From Pseudomonas triticifolii (lineage in GTDB: Bacteria > Pseudomonadota > Gammaproteobacteria > Pseudomonadales > Pseudomonadaceae), in NCBI RefSeq assembly GCF_014358015.1, contig NZ_JACONV010000001.1, forward strand, positions 620,001-684,000: a DNA stretch of 64,000 nucleotides, in the 5' to 3' direction. Under the pieces are notes generated by a model that worked only from the letters and a program-made list of their open reading frames with translations, was not told the DNA's origin and made no database searches. Below, piece after piece: positions 43,001 to 52,788 of the stretch. Position 1 is the first letter of the stretch. Each line of letters begins with the position of its first letter. A program made the translations under genes and the position numbers.

Positions 43001-43987
43001 CTACTGCGTCGCCTCGCGCTGCTTCTTGTCACGGATCAACGCCGCAATTACGCGAATGTAGATCAGCTCACCAACCAGTTCGATCAGCGTCTGGGTGATG
43101 ACGGCCGCGGCCGCCAGTTGCCTGATCCCTTCGGGCAAGGCCAGCGCCAGCGGCAAGACCACCAAAGAGTTGCGCGTCGAAGTGCTGAACGCCACCGATC
43201 TGGCAGCGGCCGCAGGCAGCCTGAAGCCCCTGGCGACCAGCGCGCCTGTCAGCGGCGCAAGCACCATGAAAGCCAGGTAGACAGGGATGACCGGCAGCAA
43301 CTGATCCAGTCCGCTCACCACCGCCGTGATCTGCGAACCGATCACCACGACCAGCACACCGGCCATCGCCGGGACAGGCATCCACGCCCAAACGTTGTTC
43401 CAACGCGCCACAACCGGGAAGCGCTTGACCCCGGCGGCTGTGAGCACCGCAAGCACCAGGGGCACAGCGATCAGCACCACGAACGCCTCGACAAAGGGAC
43501 TGATGGAAATCGCCACTGATGACTCACTGCCCAGCATCAACGCCAGATACAGCGGCAGCAACAACAATTGCAGCAGAAGCAGTAAGGGCGTGGCCGCCAG
43601 GGTCAATCTGGAATCGCCCTTGCCAAGGTGAGTGAAGACCACGACATAGTCGATACAAGGTGTGAGCAGCACCAGCAAGGCCCCCACTAAAATCGCCGGG
43701 TAGTCGCTCAGCCCTCGGGTCAATAACCAGACCAGTACGGGTATCACGATGAAGTTGGCGATCAGCAGCGCGAGCAGGAAGCGTCTGTTGCCAAGCCCCT
43801 GTCGCAAATCCAGGAACGGGATCTGCAGAAACATGGCGTACATGAGTACGGCAATCGCAGGCGTGACCAGCACACCCAATGCCTGCCCGGCGACAGGCGC
43901 GAAAAGGCCGCCGACAACGGCTGCGAGCACGGCCATGAAATAGATCGCAATCTGCTGCCGTTCGAGTTGCTCTCTGCTCACACTCAA
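43001..43987 (-). CDS. Bile acid:sodium symporter family transporter (arsenic-resistance-protein-like)
   Basis: 328 residues with about ten membrane spans. ACR3/SBF-type segments: LTPCIDYVVVFTHLGKGD (with the conserved cysteine region of ACR3), FSTSTRNSLVVLPLALALP and VITQTLIELVGELIYI. Commonly annotated as an arsenic resistance protein, but no arsR, arsC or arsH is adjacent, so arsenite export is uncertain. Starts with TTG (43987) or GTG (43981). Convergent with the sirtuin gene, 12 bases away. Confidence 0.82.
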   Translation of the reverse strand: MSVSREQLERQQIAIYFMAVLAAVVGGLFAPVAGQALGVLVTPAIAVLMYAMFLQIPFLDLRQGLGNRRFLLALLIANFIVIPVLVWLLTRGLSDYPAILVGALLVLLTPCIDYVVVFTHLGKGDSRLTLAATPLLLLLQLLLLPLYLALMLGSESSVAISISPFVEAFVVLIAVPLVLAVLTAAGVKRFPVVARWNNVWAWMPVPAMAGVLVVVIGSQITAVVSGLDQLLPVIPVYLAFMVLAPLTGALVARGFRLPAAAARSVAFSTSTRNSLVVLPLALALPEGIRQLAAAAVITQTLIELVGELIYIRVIAALIRDKKQREATQ

Positions 43988-44057
43988 TCCTTACAAGCGT
44001 TATGTGATGAAAAGCGCGCAGGACAGTGCCTGCCTGCATGAAAATAACGAAAATGGG

Positions 44058-46421
44058 CTAGAACAGCCCAAGCTGCCCGCCGATCAAGGTGCCGAAATCG
44101 TCATCCACGAACGGCAGGATTGCATCGGCCAGCGGCTGAAGCTGGCGGCTCACGTAATGGTCGTAGTCGATGGGCGCGGTGCGAATTTCAAGGGGTTCAG
44201 GCCCGGCCAGGGTCATCACATAGCTGATCCAGCCGCCGCTCTGGTACTGACGCGGGCGACCCTGCAGGTCGTTGTAATCATCGGCAAGCCGCGCGGCGCG
44301 TACGTGGGGCGGCACGTTGCGCTGGTAGTCGTCCAGCTTGCGGCGCAGACGTTTGCGATAGATCAACAGGTCATCCAGCTCGCCCGCCAGTGTGCGCCGC
44401 ACATAGTCGCGCACATAATCCTGATAGGGCTGACGCTTGAAAATCCGCAGGTACAGCTCCTGCTGAAATTGCTGGGCCAGGGGCGACCAGTCGGTACGAA
44501 CGGTTTCCAGCCCCTTGTAGACCATTTCTTCGCTGCCGTCAGCGCGGGTGACCAGCCCGGCGTAACGTTTTTTGCTGCCCTCCTCTGCACCGCGAACGGT
44601 GGGCATCAGAAAGCGTTTGAAGTGGGTCTCGTATTGCAGCTCAAGGGCACTGTCCAGGCCATAGGTTTTCTGCAAATGCTCGCGCCACCAGTCGTTGACC
44701 TGCCGGACCAGCGCCTTGCCGATGCCCGCCGCCTCTTCCTGGCCATGCGGTCGGCCGAGCCAGACGAAGGTCGAGTCAGTGTCGCCATAAATCACGGTGT
44801 AGCCCTGCGCCTCGATCAGCTCGCGGGTCTTGAGCATGATTTCATGCCCGCGCAGGGTAATGGACGAAGCCAGCCGCGGATCGAAAAACCGACAGCCACT
44901 GGAACCCAATACGCCATAGAACGCGTTCATGATGATTTTCAATGCCTGGGACAGCGGCGCATTCTGTTCACGCTTGGCTGTTTCCCGACCCTGCCAGACG
45001 CGCTCCACGATCGCAGGCAGGCTATGCCGGGTTCGGGAAAAACGTGCGCCGCGAAAACCTGGCACCGAGGTGCTGTCATCCGGGTGACGCAGGCCTTCGA
45101 CAAGCCCGACCGGGTCGATGAGAAAGGTGCGGATGATCGATGGGTAGAGGCTCTTGTAATCCAGCACCAGCACCGACTCGTAAAGGCCCGGCTGCGAGTC
45201 CATGACAAAACCGCCGGGACTGGCTTCGGGCAGGCGCTCGCCCAGATTGGGCGCGACAAAACCCTGGCGATGCATCAGCGGAATGTACAAATGGCAGAAC
45301 GCAGCCACTGAGCCGCCACTGCGATCGGCGGGCAGCCCGGTGACGGTGGCGCGTTCGAGCAGGAACGTCAGCAGTTGAGTCTTGGCGAAGATCCGCGTGA
45401 CCAGCTCGCAGTCCTTGATGTTGTAACGCGCCAGCGCCGGTTTGTCCTCGGCGAACATGCGGTTGATTTCATCCATGCGCTGATACGGCGTACTGATAGC
45501 CTTGCCTTCCCCCAGCAGGGTCTGCGCGACGTTCTCCAGACTGAACGACGAAAAGCTCCAGGTCGCCGAACGCAACGCTTCGATCCCGTCAATGACCAGC
45601 CGTCCGCTGATGTCGGCAAAAAAATGATTATTGCGGCTGCCATGCTCGCGCCAGCCCATGGTCTCGCCACCACGCCCCAGTTTGAGCGCAATGTTCAAGC
45701 GTTGGGCATGCTCGTGCAGCACCCGCAGGTCGAACTGCACCACGTTCCAGCCAATGATCGCGTCGGGGTCGTGAAATGCCAGCCATTCGTTCAACCGCTC
45801 CAGCAGCTGCGCGCGGGTTTCACAGTAGTCGAGCTGAAAGTCCAAGGCCTCGTCGCCACCGTTGGCAGGACCCAACATGTACACCTGACGCTGACCACAG
45901 CCTTCAAGCGCAATCGAATACAGCTCGCCGCGCGCCGTGGTTTCGATGTCCAGCGAGACCAGTTTCAACCGGGGACGATACGCCACAGCGGGCCTGATCT
46001 GCGCATCGCACAGCACACCTTCGGCGTTCGCTGTGCCGCTGAACTGCACAGGCGCAGTGATGAAGCGCTCCATCAGGTAGCGTTCGGGCGGGCGAATGTC
46101 GGCTTCATAGACATCCACGTTGCCCTTGCGCAGCAGCTTTTCGATGTTCATCAATTGCCGATGCTGCTGGCAGTAGACCCCCAACACCGGACGATGGCGA
46201 AAATCGCTCAATTGCAGCGGTCGCAACTCCACCCCGCGCTCGGCCCTTAGTAATAACCGGGCGCGCTCCTGCTGTTCGGCGGGAATGAACGCAACGGAGG
46301 GCTGGCACGGCAGGCGGATGTGGCGCGGGCCGTCATCGGTCGCCAGCCAGAAGTCGACTTCAGTCCCGGCGGGCGTGTCTTGCCAGTGCCTGCTCAGAAT
46401 GAAGCCCTGCTGTAAATCCAA
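44058..46421 (-). CDS. polB: DNA polymerase II (family B)
   Basis: 787 residues, the length of E. coli Pol II. Exonuclease motif LVSLDIETT (~155), polymerase motif [15 protein letters not shown] (~418), motif [16 protein letters not shown] and motif [13 protein letters not shown] (~542). It is a high-fidelity, proofreading polymerase used in replication restart and repair. The start is TTG with GAGG eight bases before it. No LexA box was found in the 220-base upstream region, unlike in E. coli. Divergent from the GGDEF/EAL gene. Confidence 0.95.
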   Translation of the reverse strand: MDLQQGFILSRHWQDTPAGTEVDFWLATDDGPRHIRLPCQPSVAFIPAEQQERARLLLRAERGVELRPLQLSDFRHRPVLGVYCQQHRQLMNIEKLLRKGNVDVYEADIRPPERYLMERFITAPVQFSGTANAEGVLCDAQIRPAVAYRPRLKLVSLDIETTARGELYSIALEGCGQRQVYMLGPANGGDEALDFQLDYCETRAQLLERLNEWLAFHDPDAIIGWNVVQFDLRVLHEHAQRLNIALKLGRGGETMGWREHGSRNNHFFADISGRLVIDGIEALRSATWSFSSFSLENVAQTLLGEGKAISTPYQRMDEINRMFAEDKPALARYNIKDCELVTRIFAKTQLLTFLLERATVTGLPADRSGGSVAAFCHLYIPLMHRQGFVAPNLGERLPEASPGGFVMDSQPGLYESVLVLDYKSLYPSIIRTFLIDPVGLVEGLRHPDDSTSVPGFRGARFSRTRHSLPAIVERVWQGRETAKREQNAPLSQALKIIMNAFYGVLGSSGCRFFDPRLASSITLRGHEIMLKTRELIEAQGYTVIYGDTDSTFVWLGRPHGQEEAAGIGKALVRQVNDWWREHLQKTYGLDSALELQYETHFKRFLMPTVRGAEEGSKKRYAGLVTRADGSEEMVYKGLETVRTDWSPLAQQFQQELYLRIFKRQPYQDYVRDYVRRTLAGELDDLLIYRKRLRRKLDDYQRNVPPHVRAARLADDYNDLQGRPRQYQSGGWISYVMTLAGPEPLEIRTAPIDYDHYVSRQLQPLADAILPFVDDDFGTLIGGQLGLF

Positions 46422-46643
46422 CGGTACAACCTCAATCAGACGATTAAGCGCCTGATTCTACGTGGCTATAACTGCACGTGCGCGCATGACCGTCGGTTCA
46501 AGAAGCATTTGTCTGCGCCGATAACCCGGTACACGTATGTGGCCATGGACTGCACATCTGAGTGGACGCACCCGCAGCGGGTAAGCGAAGCCTTTCTGCT
46601 CGCAACCTGTCGTATGGACGCTAGTGCCCCTGGAATAGCAGTC

Positions 46644-49229
46644 ATGAAATCGCTCGATATGCTCGCCCCCCTGCCAGGTACCGTTCGTGGCAACACGTTT
46701 CTGGCCCGCCGCACCCTTTTGACCATGGCCGGCCTGCTGGGCGCGCTATCGTCTGTCATGATCGCTTCGCTGTTCTATATCGCTTGGCAGTTGAATCAAA
46801 GCGCAGCGCAGCAGAGCGAGCGGCTGGTCGAAAAAATCTGGCAATCACGGGAAAAGGCACTGGTAGCGACCTTCAAGGACAACGCTTTCTGGGGCGACGC
46901 CTATAAGCATCTGCACATCAAGGTCGACCAGGAGTGGGCGTATACGCGCAACAACCTTGGCGCCTCGCTGTACACCGACTTCGGGTTCGAAGGGGTGTTT
47001 GTCATCGATGGGCAGAATCAGACCTCTTACGCCGTGGACAAAGGCGAGCTGGCTACGCTGCAACTGACAGACTGGCTGGACGGCGGTCAGGATCAACTCG
47101 TGACCCACGCCCGTGAGCGCGCCGACGACGATGAAATCTTTACGCAGATGCGCAGGGTCAACCATGTTCCGGTACTGCTGATCGCTGCGCCACTCACCAC
47201 CGGAGGTGATGATCAGGTACAACAGACCGACTCCGCTCAATCGCTGCTGGTACTGGCCTACACACTGACACCAGAGAAACTGGGAGCCATGGGGCGGCTC
47301 TACGGCGTGCATGGTCTGCGCGAAGCGTCCGATGCCCAGGATGCCAAACGCTTTCCATCGCTGGAAATCGCCCCTGGCCTTCTGTTGCGCTGGGACCCGG
47401 AACGGCCGGGCATGAAGCTGGTGAGGGGGTTGCTGCCGGTTCTGATCCTGTTTCTGATAACCCTGGCCTTCGTCGCCAGACGTGTTTCCAGAAAAACCAT
47501 CAGGACCGCCGAACTGATGGATCGACAGTTCGAACTCATCAACCAGAGCCGGGCTGCGCTGCTCAGCAGTGAAGAGCGTTTTCGCAACGTGGCCGAAAGT
47601 GCCTCGGACTGGGTCTGGGAAACCGATGCGGACCTGCGCATCACTTACCTTTCAGAGCGTTTCACCCGCGTGACCGGTCACGCATCGCTGCCCTGGAGAG
47701 GCCGTCATCTCACTCAACTGCTGACCAGTCCAACCCAGTCTCTGGAGGACTGGGTTCGCACTGACCGCCCTTCAGATGAGCGCGCCGTGCTGCGTTGCAC
47801 GCACTATTCGGTCCAGGGTTCAGTACGAACCAGCAATATTGCCGTCAGGCCCATCGTGCTTGATTCGCGCATCGTCGGGTATCTGGGTATTGCCTCGGAC
47901 ATTACTCAGGAAGTGGAAAACCAGACACGGCTGTTTCACCTGTCTCAGCACGACGCGTTGACCGGCCTGCCCAATCGTACCCAGATGCAGGCTTTCCTGA
48001 ATCGCACGTTTGAACGCCGTCATGAGCCAGGTTTTGCTGTCACCATGCTGAATCTGGACCTGGACAGCTTCAAGCCCATAAACGACATCTTTGGTCATAG
48101 CGTGGGTGACGGTGTGCTTCGGGAAGTCGCTGAGCGGCTATCACGCTGCCTGCCAGCGGGCGGGCTGCTGGCCCGGCAAGGAGGTGACGAGTTCCTGATG
48201 GTGGCGACAAGCCGTGCGACGATTGAGGACATCGAGCGCCTGTGCGAGCGTTTGATCGCCCTCATCGGCCGGCCTTTCACGCTCAATAACCAGGAAGTGT
48301 CGATCGGCCTGAGTATCGGTATCGCGCTGTCCCCTCAGCACGCAGAGGATAGCCAGAATCTGATACGGTTTTCTGATCTGGCGCTTTATCAGGCGAAAAA
48401 AGAAGGCCGTAACACGTGGCGCTTTTACGAAGAGATTATGAGCACGCGCATCACACGACTGCGCGAGATGGAAAAGAACCTGCGTGTGGCCATCAAAAAC
48501 GATGAGTTCAGTTTGCGCTACCAGCCACGTTACACCATCGGCAACGGCAGGATATCCGGTGCCGAAGCACTGATCCGCTGGGAGCATCCCACGCTTGGGT
48601 TGTGCATGCCCGATCAGTTCATTGGCCTGGCCGAGGACAACGGGCTGATTGTGGCGCTGAGCGACTGGGTGCTGCATCGGGCCTGCAGCGATGCGGCGCG
48701 CTGGGACGATACATTGCGCGTGTCGGTGAACATCTCTGCCGTGGAATTCCGTACGCCGGGCCTGGTGGAGCGCGTGCGCCAGGTATTGATCAGGACCGGC
48801 CTGCCCAGTCATCGGCTGGAACTCGAAGTGACGGAGCGGGTGATGATTCATGACGCACACGCTGCCCTGAAGCTGATCAATCAACTCAAGGCGCTGGGCG
48901 TGAGGCTGTCGATGGATGACTTCGGTACCGGTTACTCGTCGCTGAGCTACCTGAAGATGTTCCCGTTCGATGCACTGAAGATTGATCGCAGCTTTATCAA
49001 CGAGATCGACACCAACACCCAGAGCCTCTCGATCGTCCAGGCCATCATTCAACTGGGACGCAGCCTGTCGATGACCATCACCGCGGAAGGCGTCGAAACC
49101 GAGCAACAACTCGCCTGCCTGCAGTCACTGGCCTGCGACGAGGCTCAGGGGTATCACCTGAACAGGCCCATGCCCTTGCCGTCATTCCTGGAGGCCGTTG
49201 AGGCTCAGACTGGCCAGTCGCAAAGCTGA
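46644..49229 (+). CDS. Membrane GGDEF/EAL protein with CHASE4-like and PAS sensors
   Basis: 861 residues from the ATG at 46644. Span 1 (~22-45), a ~210-residue periplasmic CHASE4-like region (KDNAFWGDAYKHLH and TDFGFEGVFVIDG), span 2 (GLLPVLILFLITLAFVA), a PAS domain (FRNVAESASDWVWETDADL), GGDEF (intact RQGGDEFLM near 512) and EAL (intact EALIRWEHP near 640, DDFGTGYSSLSYL, AEGVET). Both catalytic signatures are intact, so it could make and degrade cyclic di-GMP. The usual inhibitory RxxD site five residues before GGDEF is absent. Controls adhesion and motility. Confidence 0.92.
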   Translation: MKSLDMLAPLPGTVRGNTFLARRTLLTMAGLLGALSSVMIASLFYIAWQLNQSAAQQSERLVEKIWQSREKALVATFKDNAFWGDAYKHLHIKVDQEWAYTRNNLGASLYTDFGFEGVFVIDGQNQTSYAVDKGELATLQLTDWLDGGQDQLVTHARERADDDEIFTQMRRVNHVPVLLIAAPLTTGGDDQVQQTDSAQSLLVLAYTLTPEKLGAMGRLYGVHGLREASDAQDAKRFPSLEIAPGLLLRWDPERPGMKLVRGLLPVLILFLITLAFVARRVSRKTIRTAELMDRQFELINQSRAALLSSEERFRNVAESASDWVWETDADLRITYLSERFTRVTGHASLPWRGRHLTQLLTSPTQSLEDWVRTDRPSDERAVLRCTHYSVQGSVRTSNIAVRPIVLDSRIVGYLGIASDITQEVENQTRLFHLSQHDALTGLPNRTQMQAFLNRTFERRHEPGFAVTMLNLDLDSFKPINDIFGHSVGDGVLREVAERLSRCLPAGGLLARQGGDEFLMVATSRATIEDIERLCERLIALIGRPFTLNNQEVSIGLSIGIALSPQHAEDSQNLIRFSDLALYQAKKEGRNTWRFYEEIMSTRITRLREMEKNLRVAIKNDEFSLRYQPRYTIGNGRISGAEALIRWEHPTLGLCMPDQFIGLAEDNGLIVALSDWVLHRACSDAARWDDTLRVSVNISAVEFRTPGLVERVRQVLIRTGLPSHRLELEVTERVMIHDAHAALKLINQLKALGVRLSMDDFGTGYSSLSYLKMFPFDALKIDRSFINEIDTNTQSLSIVQAIIQLGRSLSMTITAEGVETEQQLACLQSLACDEAQGYHLNRPMPLPSFLEAVEAQTGQSQS

Positions 49230-49349
49230 CTGTCGGGTTTTCAACCGCTTGTAGTCGCTTTGCGACTTGCCGGATTGCACCGACTGCACGATTCTGTAAC
49301 AGACAGTACTGTGCCCAGACACTGAGTCATCCTCATCCCGGAGAGCGCC

Positions 49350-49790
49350 ATGAAGACCGTCGCCCAGTTGTTGAAATTAAAAGCCGAGCAGAACCAGAAA
49401 GTGCACACCATCGCTCCGGATCAAATGGTGCTCGATGCGCTCAGGCTGATGGCCGAGAAGAACATCGGGGCCCTGCCGGTGGTCGAGAATGGTGTGGTGG
49501 TCGGCGTGGTCAGCGAACGCGACTATGCACGCAAAATGATTCTCAAGGGTCGCTCCTCGGTCGGCACGCCGGTCAGCGCGATCATGAGCAGCAAAGTAAT
49601 CACCGTCGATCCGCAGCAGAGTGTCGAGGGTTGCATGGGCATCATGACCGACGGCCATCTGCGCCACCTGCCGGTGGTGGAAAACGGTGAACTGCTGGGC
49701 CTGCTCTCCATCGGCGACCTGGTCAAGGAAGCCATTGATGAACAGGCCAGTCTGATTCAACAGCTTGAGCAGTACATACGCGGCGAGTAA
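49350..49790 (+). CDS. Tandem CBS domain protein
   Basis: 146 residues, nearly all of it two CBS repeats: VLDALRLMAEKNIGALPVVE with VVSERDYARK, and VEGCMGIMTDGHLRHLPVVE with LLSIGDLVKEA. CBS pairs bind adenosine nucleotides and sense energy charge. The partner is unknown. GGAGAG ribosome site. Confidence 0.93.
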   Translation: MKTVAQLLKLKAEQNQKVHTIAPDQMVLDALRLMAEKNIGALPVVENGVVVGVVSERDYARKMILKGRSSVGTPVSAIMSSKVITVDPQQSVEGCMGIMTDGHLRHLPVVENGELLGLLSIGDLVKEAIDEQASLIQQLEQYIRGE

Positions 49791-49853
49791 CCGCATCGTT
49801 TGTTATTCAGTGCAGGCGTGCTTGCCGTTCGCAATCACGCCCCACTGCGGCGG

Positions 49854-50402
49854 TCAATCGTCCAGGGTTTTGCTGCCTGCTGCGGGTTTACCCGGTTTTC
49901 CGGCCTTTTCGGCTGGTGCCGGTTTAGGTTCAGGCTCTGGCGGCGGCGCGCTGGCTTCTCGCTCGCGCATGGGCATCTGGTCGATAGTGGCGAAGATTTC
50001 CTTCGGATCGACGACCCCTTCCTTCTCGATCTTCTTCTCCCCGTCCTTGCCCACCAGAATGACCTTGGTTTTCGCGCCAGCGCCCAGTTTCAGCTCGCGG
50101 ATCAAGGCCATGGTCGACTGCGCATCCATGGTTTTGCCATTGCGTTCGCCAATGGTGTTGATCACCGTGAACAGCACCATGTTGCGCTGCGCGAAGGCTT
50201 CACGATTGGCAGGTTCATCAAGCGCCTTCTTGATGCTGACAAGCGTCGGATCGACGGTGCTGGGGGCGATGATGATCAGGGGACGAGTCTTGCCACGCTC
50301 CTGCGCCAACGGGCTGTCGCTGTCGGCGGCAAACGCGGGGCCGACAGTGAAAAGGCCGCCGGCGACAAGCAGGGTGGCGAGGGTCAGGGACCGGATTGAC
50401 AT
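49854..50402 (-). CDS. Exported DUF4174 family protein
   Basis: 182 residues from the ATG at 50402, with AAAGGAG upstream. Signal peptide LATLLVAGGLFTVGPAFAAD. The mature part begins RGKTRPLIIIAPSTVDPTLV and contains TKVILVGKDGEKKIEKEGVV, the strand/loop pattern of DUF4174, thought to be thioredoxin-like. It ends in a Pro/Lys-rich disordered tail (PPPEPEPKPAPAEKAGK). Function unknown. Confidence 0.85.
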   Translation of the reverse strand: MSIRSLTLATLLVAGGLFTVGPAFAADSDSPLAQERGKTRPLIIIAPSTVDPTLVSIKKALDEPANREAFAQRNMVLFTVINTIGERNGKTMDAQSTMALIRELKLGAGAKTKVILVGKDGEKKIEKEGVVDPKEIFATIDQMPMREREASAPPPEPEPKPAPAEKAGKPGKPAAGSKTLDD

Positions 50403-50542
50403 GGTGCGCTCCTTTTGAATCCATGGGGTAGCCATTGCGTCGACACACGCAATGCTCCCCTGTTCTACCGCATATGAGGCACCACGGTACAGCCCGGCAT
50501 AGCCCTGACCTGCAAACGGTCCTGTCAGGCCGAGCTTTCCAG

Positions 50543-51727
50543 TTACACGCCCGTGGCGCTGTCCAGCGTCGCGACGATGCCTTGTACGATCATCTCCACC
50601 TCGACGGCATCCAGCACCAGCGGCGGCAACAGGCGGATGATCTTGCCCCGGGTAACGTTGATCAGCAGACCGTGCTCCAGCGCTGCCAGTCGAGTCAAGT
50701 CGGGAATCGCCTGTAGCAACTCGATACCCATCATCAGACCCCTGCCCCGGATTTCCAGCACCTGCGGGTGGCCCTTCAATACATCCTGCAGACGCTCCAG
50801 CAAAAGTTGCCCCTGTTGCCGGGCATTTTCCACCAATCCCTGCTGCTCGATGATGTCGATGACCGTACACCCTGCGCGGCATGCCAGCGGGTTGCCGCCA
50901 AACGTACTGCCATGACTGCCCGGCGTGAACAGCCCCGCCGCCTTACCCCGCGCCAGGCACGCACCAATGGGAATGCCGTTGCCCAGCCCCTTGGCCAGCG
51001 TGATGACGTCAGGCACGATGCCCTCGTGCTGAAACGCAAACCACTTGCCTGTGCGACCCATGCCGGTCTGGATTTCATCGAGCATCAGTAACCAGTCACG
51101 CCGGGTGCAGCGCTCACGCAAGGCCTTGAGGTAACCGGGCGGTGCGACCCGTGCGCCGCCCTCGCCCTGAATCGGTTCGACCAGTACGGCGCAAATCCTG
51201 TGGCCATGTTTGACGCAGACCTTGTCGAAGGCTGCAAGATCACCAAACGGCACCTTCACGAAGTCTCCCGGCAGGCTCCCGTACCCCAAGCGCACCGCAG
51301 GGCCGTCACTGGCGCACAGCGTGCCAAGCGTGCGGCCGTGGAATGCGTTTTCCATGACCACCACCAGCGGCTGCTCAATGTATTTATGCCAGCCGTGCAG
51401 GCGCGCGAGCTTGAGCGCCGTTTCGTTGGCTTCGGCACCCGAGTTGTTGAAGAACACCCGTTCAAGACCCGACAACCCCGTCAGCCTTTGCGCCAGACGT
51501 TGCTGCCAGTCAATGCTGTACAGATTGGAGGTATGCAACAACAGACCCGCCTGCTCACGAATCGCCTGCACCAGCACCGGATGGGAGTGACCGATATTAG
51601 TCACCGCCACGCCCGCCACTGCATCCAGATACTCGCGCCCGGCCTGATCCCACAAGCGAGTGCCAAGGCCGTGGCTGAAACTCAACGCTAGCGGCTGGTA
51701 GGTAGTCATCAGGCAGGCAGTGGTCAT
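50543..51727 (-). CDS. Class III PLP-dependent aminotransferase (acetylornithine aminotransferase-like)
   Basis: 394 residues. Substrate and cofactor landmarks: [58 protein letters not shown] and the PLP lysine in [15 protein letters not shown]. The pattern resembles ArgD/AstC. Divergent from a LysR regulator, so it is an inducible paralogue rather than the biosynthetic argD. Start at 51727 has GGAG nine bases upstream. Substrate is probably an omega-amino acid such as acetyl- or succinylornithine, or 4-aminobutyrate. Confidence 0.9.
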   Translation of the reverse strand: MTTACLMTTYQPLALSFSHGLGTRLWDQAGREYLDAVAGVAVTNIGHSHPVLVQAIREQAGLLLHTSNLYSIDWQQRLAQRLTGLSGLERVFFNNSGAEANETALKLARLHGWHKYIEQPLVVVMENAFHGRTLGTLCASDGPAVRLGYGSLPGDFVKVPFGDLAAFDKVCVKHGHRICAVLVEPIQGEGGARVAPPGYLKALRERCTRRDWLLMLDEIQTGMGRTGKWFAFQHEGIVPDVITLAKGLGNGIPIGACLARGKAAGLFTPGSHGSTFGGNPLACRAGCTVIDIIEQQGLVENARQQGQLLLERLQDVLKGHPQVLEIRGRGLMMGIELLQAIPDLTRLAALEHGLLINVTRGKIIRLLPPLVLDAVEVEMIVQGIVATLDSATGV

Positions 51728-51831
51728 GCTGTGTCGCTCCATAAGTGCACAAGGTGTTTTTGCAGTATGGTTAGCCACCTATACTGGATAAACCCCGTAA
51801 CACTTCAATCATTTTAAAGCTGGAATTGATA

Positions 51832-52737
51832 ATGGACCTTTTTCAGGCAATGACGGTGTACGTAAAGGTCGTCGAAAGCGGCAGCCTGACAGCCGCCGCC
51901 CAGGCGTGTTCGATCTCCACCACCATGGTCGGCAACCACCTGCGTTCGCTGGAACAGCGCCTGGGCGTCAGCCTGCTGATCCGCACCACTCGCCGTCAGC
52001 GCCTGACCGAGTTCGGCAGGGCTTACTACGAGCGGTGTCTGGAGGTGCTGGGACTGGTCGCAGCCTCCGAGCAACTGGCCGAACAGGCGCAGGGCGAACC
52101 CGCAGGCACACTTCGCATCACCGCACCGCTGACCTTCGGCTCCGAGGTGCTGGCCCCGGCACTGGTCGAGTACTCCCGACGCTTTCCTGATGTCAGGTTC
52201 GATCTGGTGCTCAGCAATCAGCGACTGAATCTGATCGAAAACGGTTTCGATATTGCGATCAGGCTGGGCACTCTGCCCGATTCCTTGCCGATGATTGCCA
52301 GGCCTTTGCAGGACTACACCCTCACCATCTGCGCCGCGCCCGACTACCTGGCTCGCCACGGCACACCGGCCTGCCCGCAGGACCTGCGCGCACACAACTG
52401 CCTGGCGTTCGCTTACCCGGCCGGCGACGACTGGAGTGATGTCGGCAGGCGCTGGCGCATGACGGGGCCTGAAGGCGAAGTGGTGGTGGATGTGGAGGGC
52501 TCGATGGTCATCAACACCTCGACAGGCCTCTATCAGGCGGCCCGTGCAGGCATGGGCATTGTCATGCTGCCTGACGCATTGGTGCAGCGCGACCTGCTCG
52601 ACGGTCAGATGGTGGCGTTGCTGCCGGACTATCAGTTGCCCATCCGGCCCATGAACCTGTTGTATGTGCAGGATCGCTACCGCGTGCCGAAGCTGCGCAG
52701 TTTTGTCGAATATGCGATGGAAATCTGGGGGCGATAA
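51832..52737 (+). CDS. LysR-type transcriptional regulator
   Basis: 301 residues. LysR helix-turn-helix at the N-terminus (VKVVESGSLTAAAQACSIST, GNHLRSLEQRLGVSLLIR) and an effector domain (LRITAPLTFGSEVLAP; DIAIRLGTLPDSLPMI). The 104-base gap to the divergent aminotransferase suggests it controls that gene and itself. Confidence 0.9.
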   Translation: MDLFQAMTVYVKVVESGSLTAAAQACSISTTMVGNHLRSLEQRLGVSLLIRTTRRQRLTEFGRAYYERCLEVLGLVAASEQLAEQAQGEPAGTLRITAPLTFGSEVLAPALVEYSRRFPDVRFDLVLSNQRLNLIENGFDIAIRLGTLPDSLPMIARPLQDYTLTICAAPDYLARHGTPACPQDLRAHNCLAFAYPAGDDWSDVGRRWRMTGPEGEVVVDVEGSMVINTSTGLYQAARAGMGIVMLPDALVQRDLLDGQMVALLPDYQLPIRPMNLLYVQDRYRVPKLRSFVEYAMEIWGR

Positions 52738-52767
52738 CCCGGTACGCGCATTGCGCTCGTACCGGGT
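52737..52767. terminator. Bidirectional terminator-like hairpin
   Basis: ACCCGGTACG (52737-52746) pairs with CGTACCGGGT (52758-52767) around an 11-base loop in the 51-base gap between the convergent LysR and chemoreceptor genes. There is no T-run. Confidence 0.55.
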
Positions 52768-52788
52768 CGACCAATCGCTGCTTCGGAC

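Noticed and set aside
43001..43987. Firm call as arsenite exporter ACR3
   Set aside because: No arsenic genes around and SBF-family members have diverse substrates, so only a family-level call is given.
44004..45311. 435-codon open frame antisense to polB
   Set aside because: Same reason: antisense shadow of DNA polymerase II motifs that are intact.
46422..46643. Possible LexA box before polB
   Set aside because: Searched for CTGT-N8-ACAG on both strands because E. coli polB is SOS-controlled; none was found.
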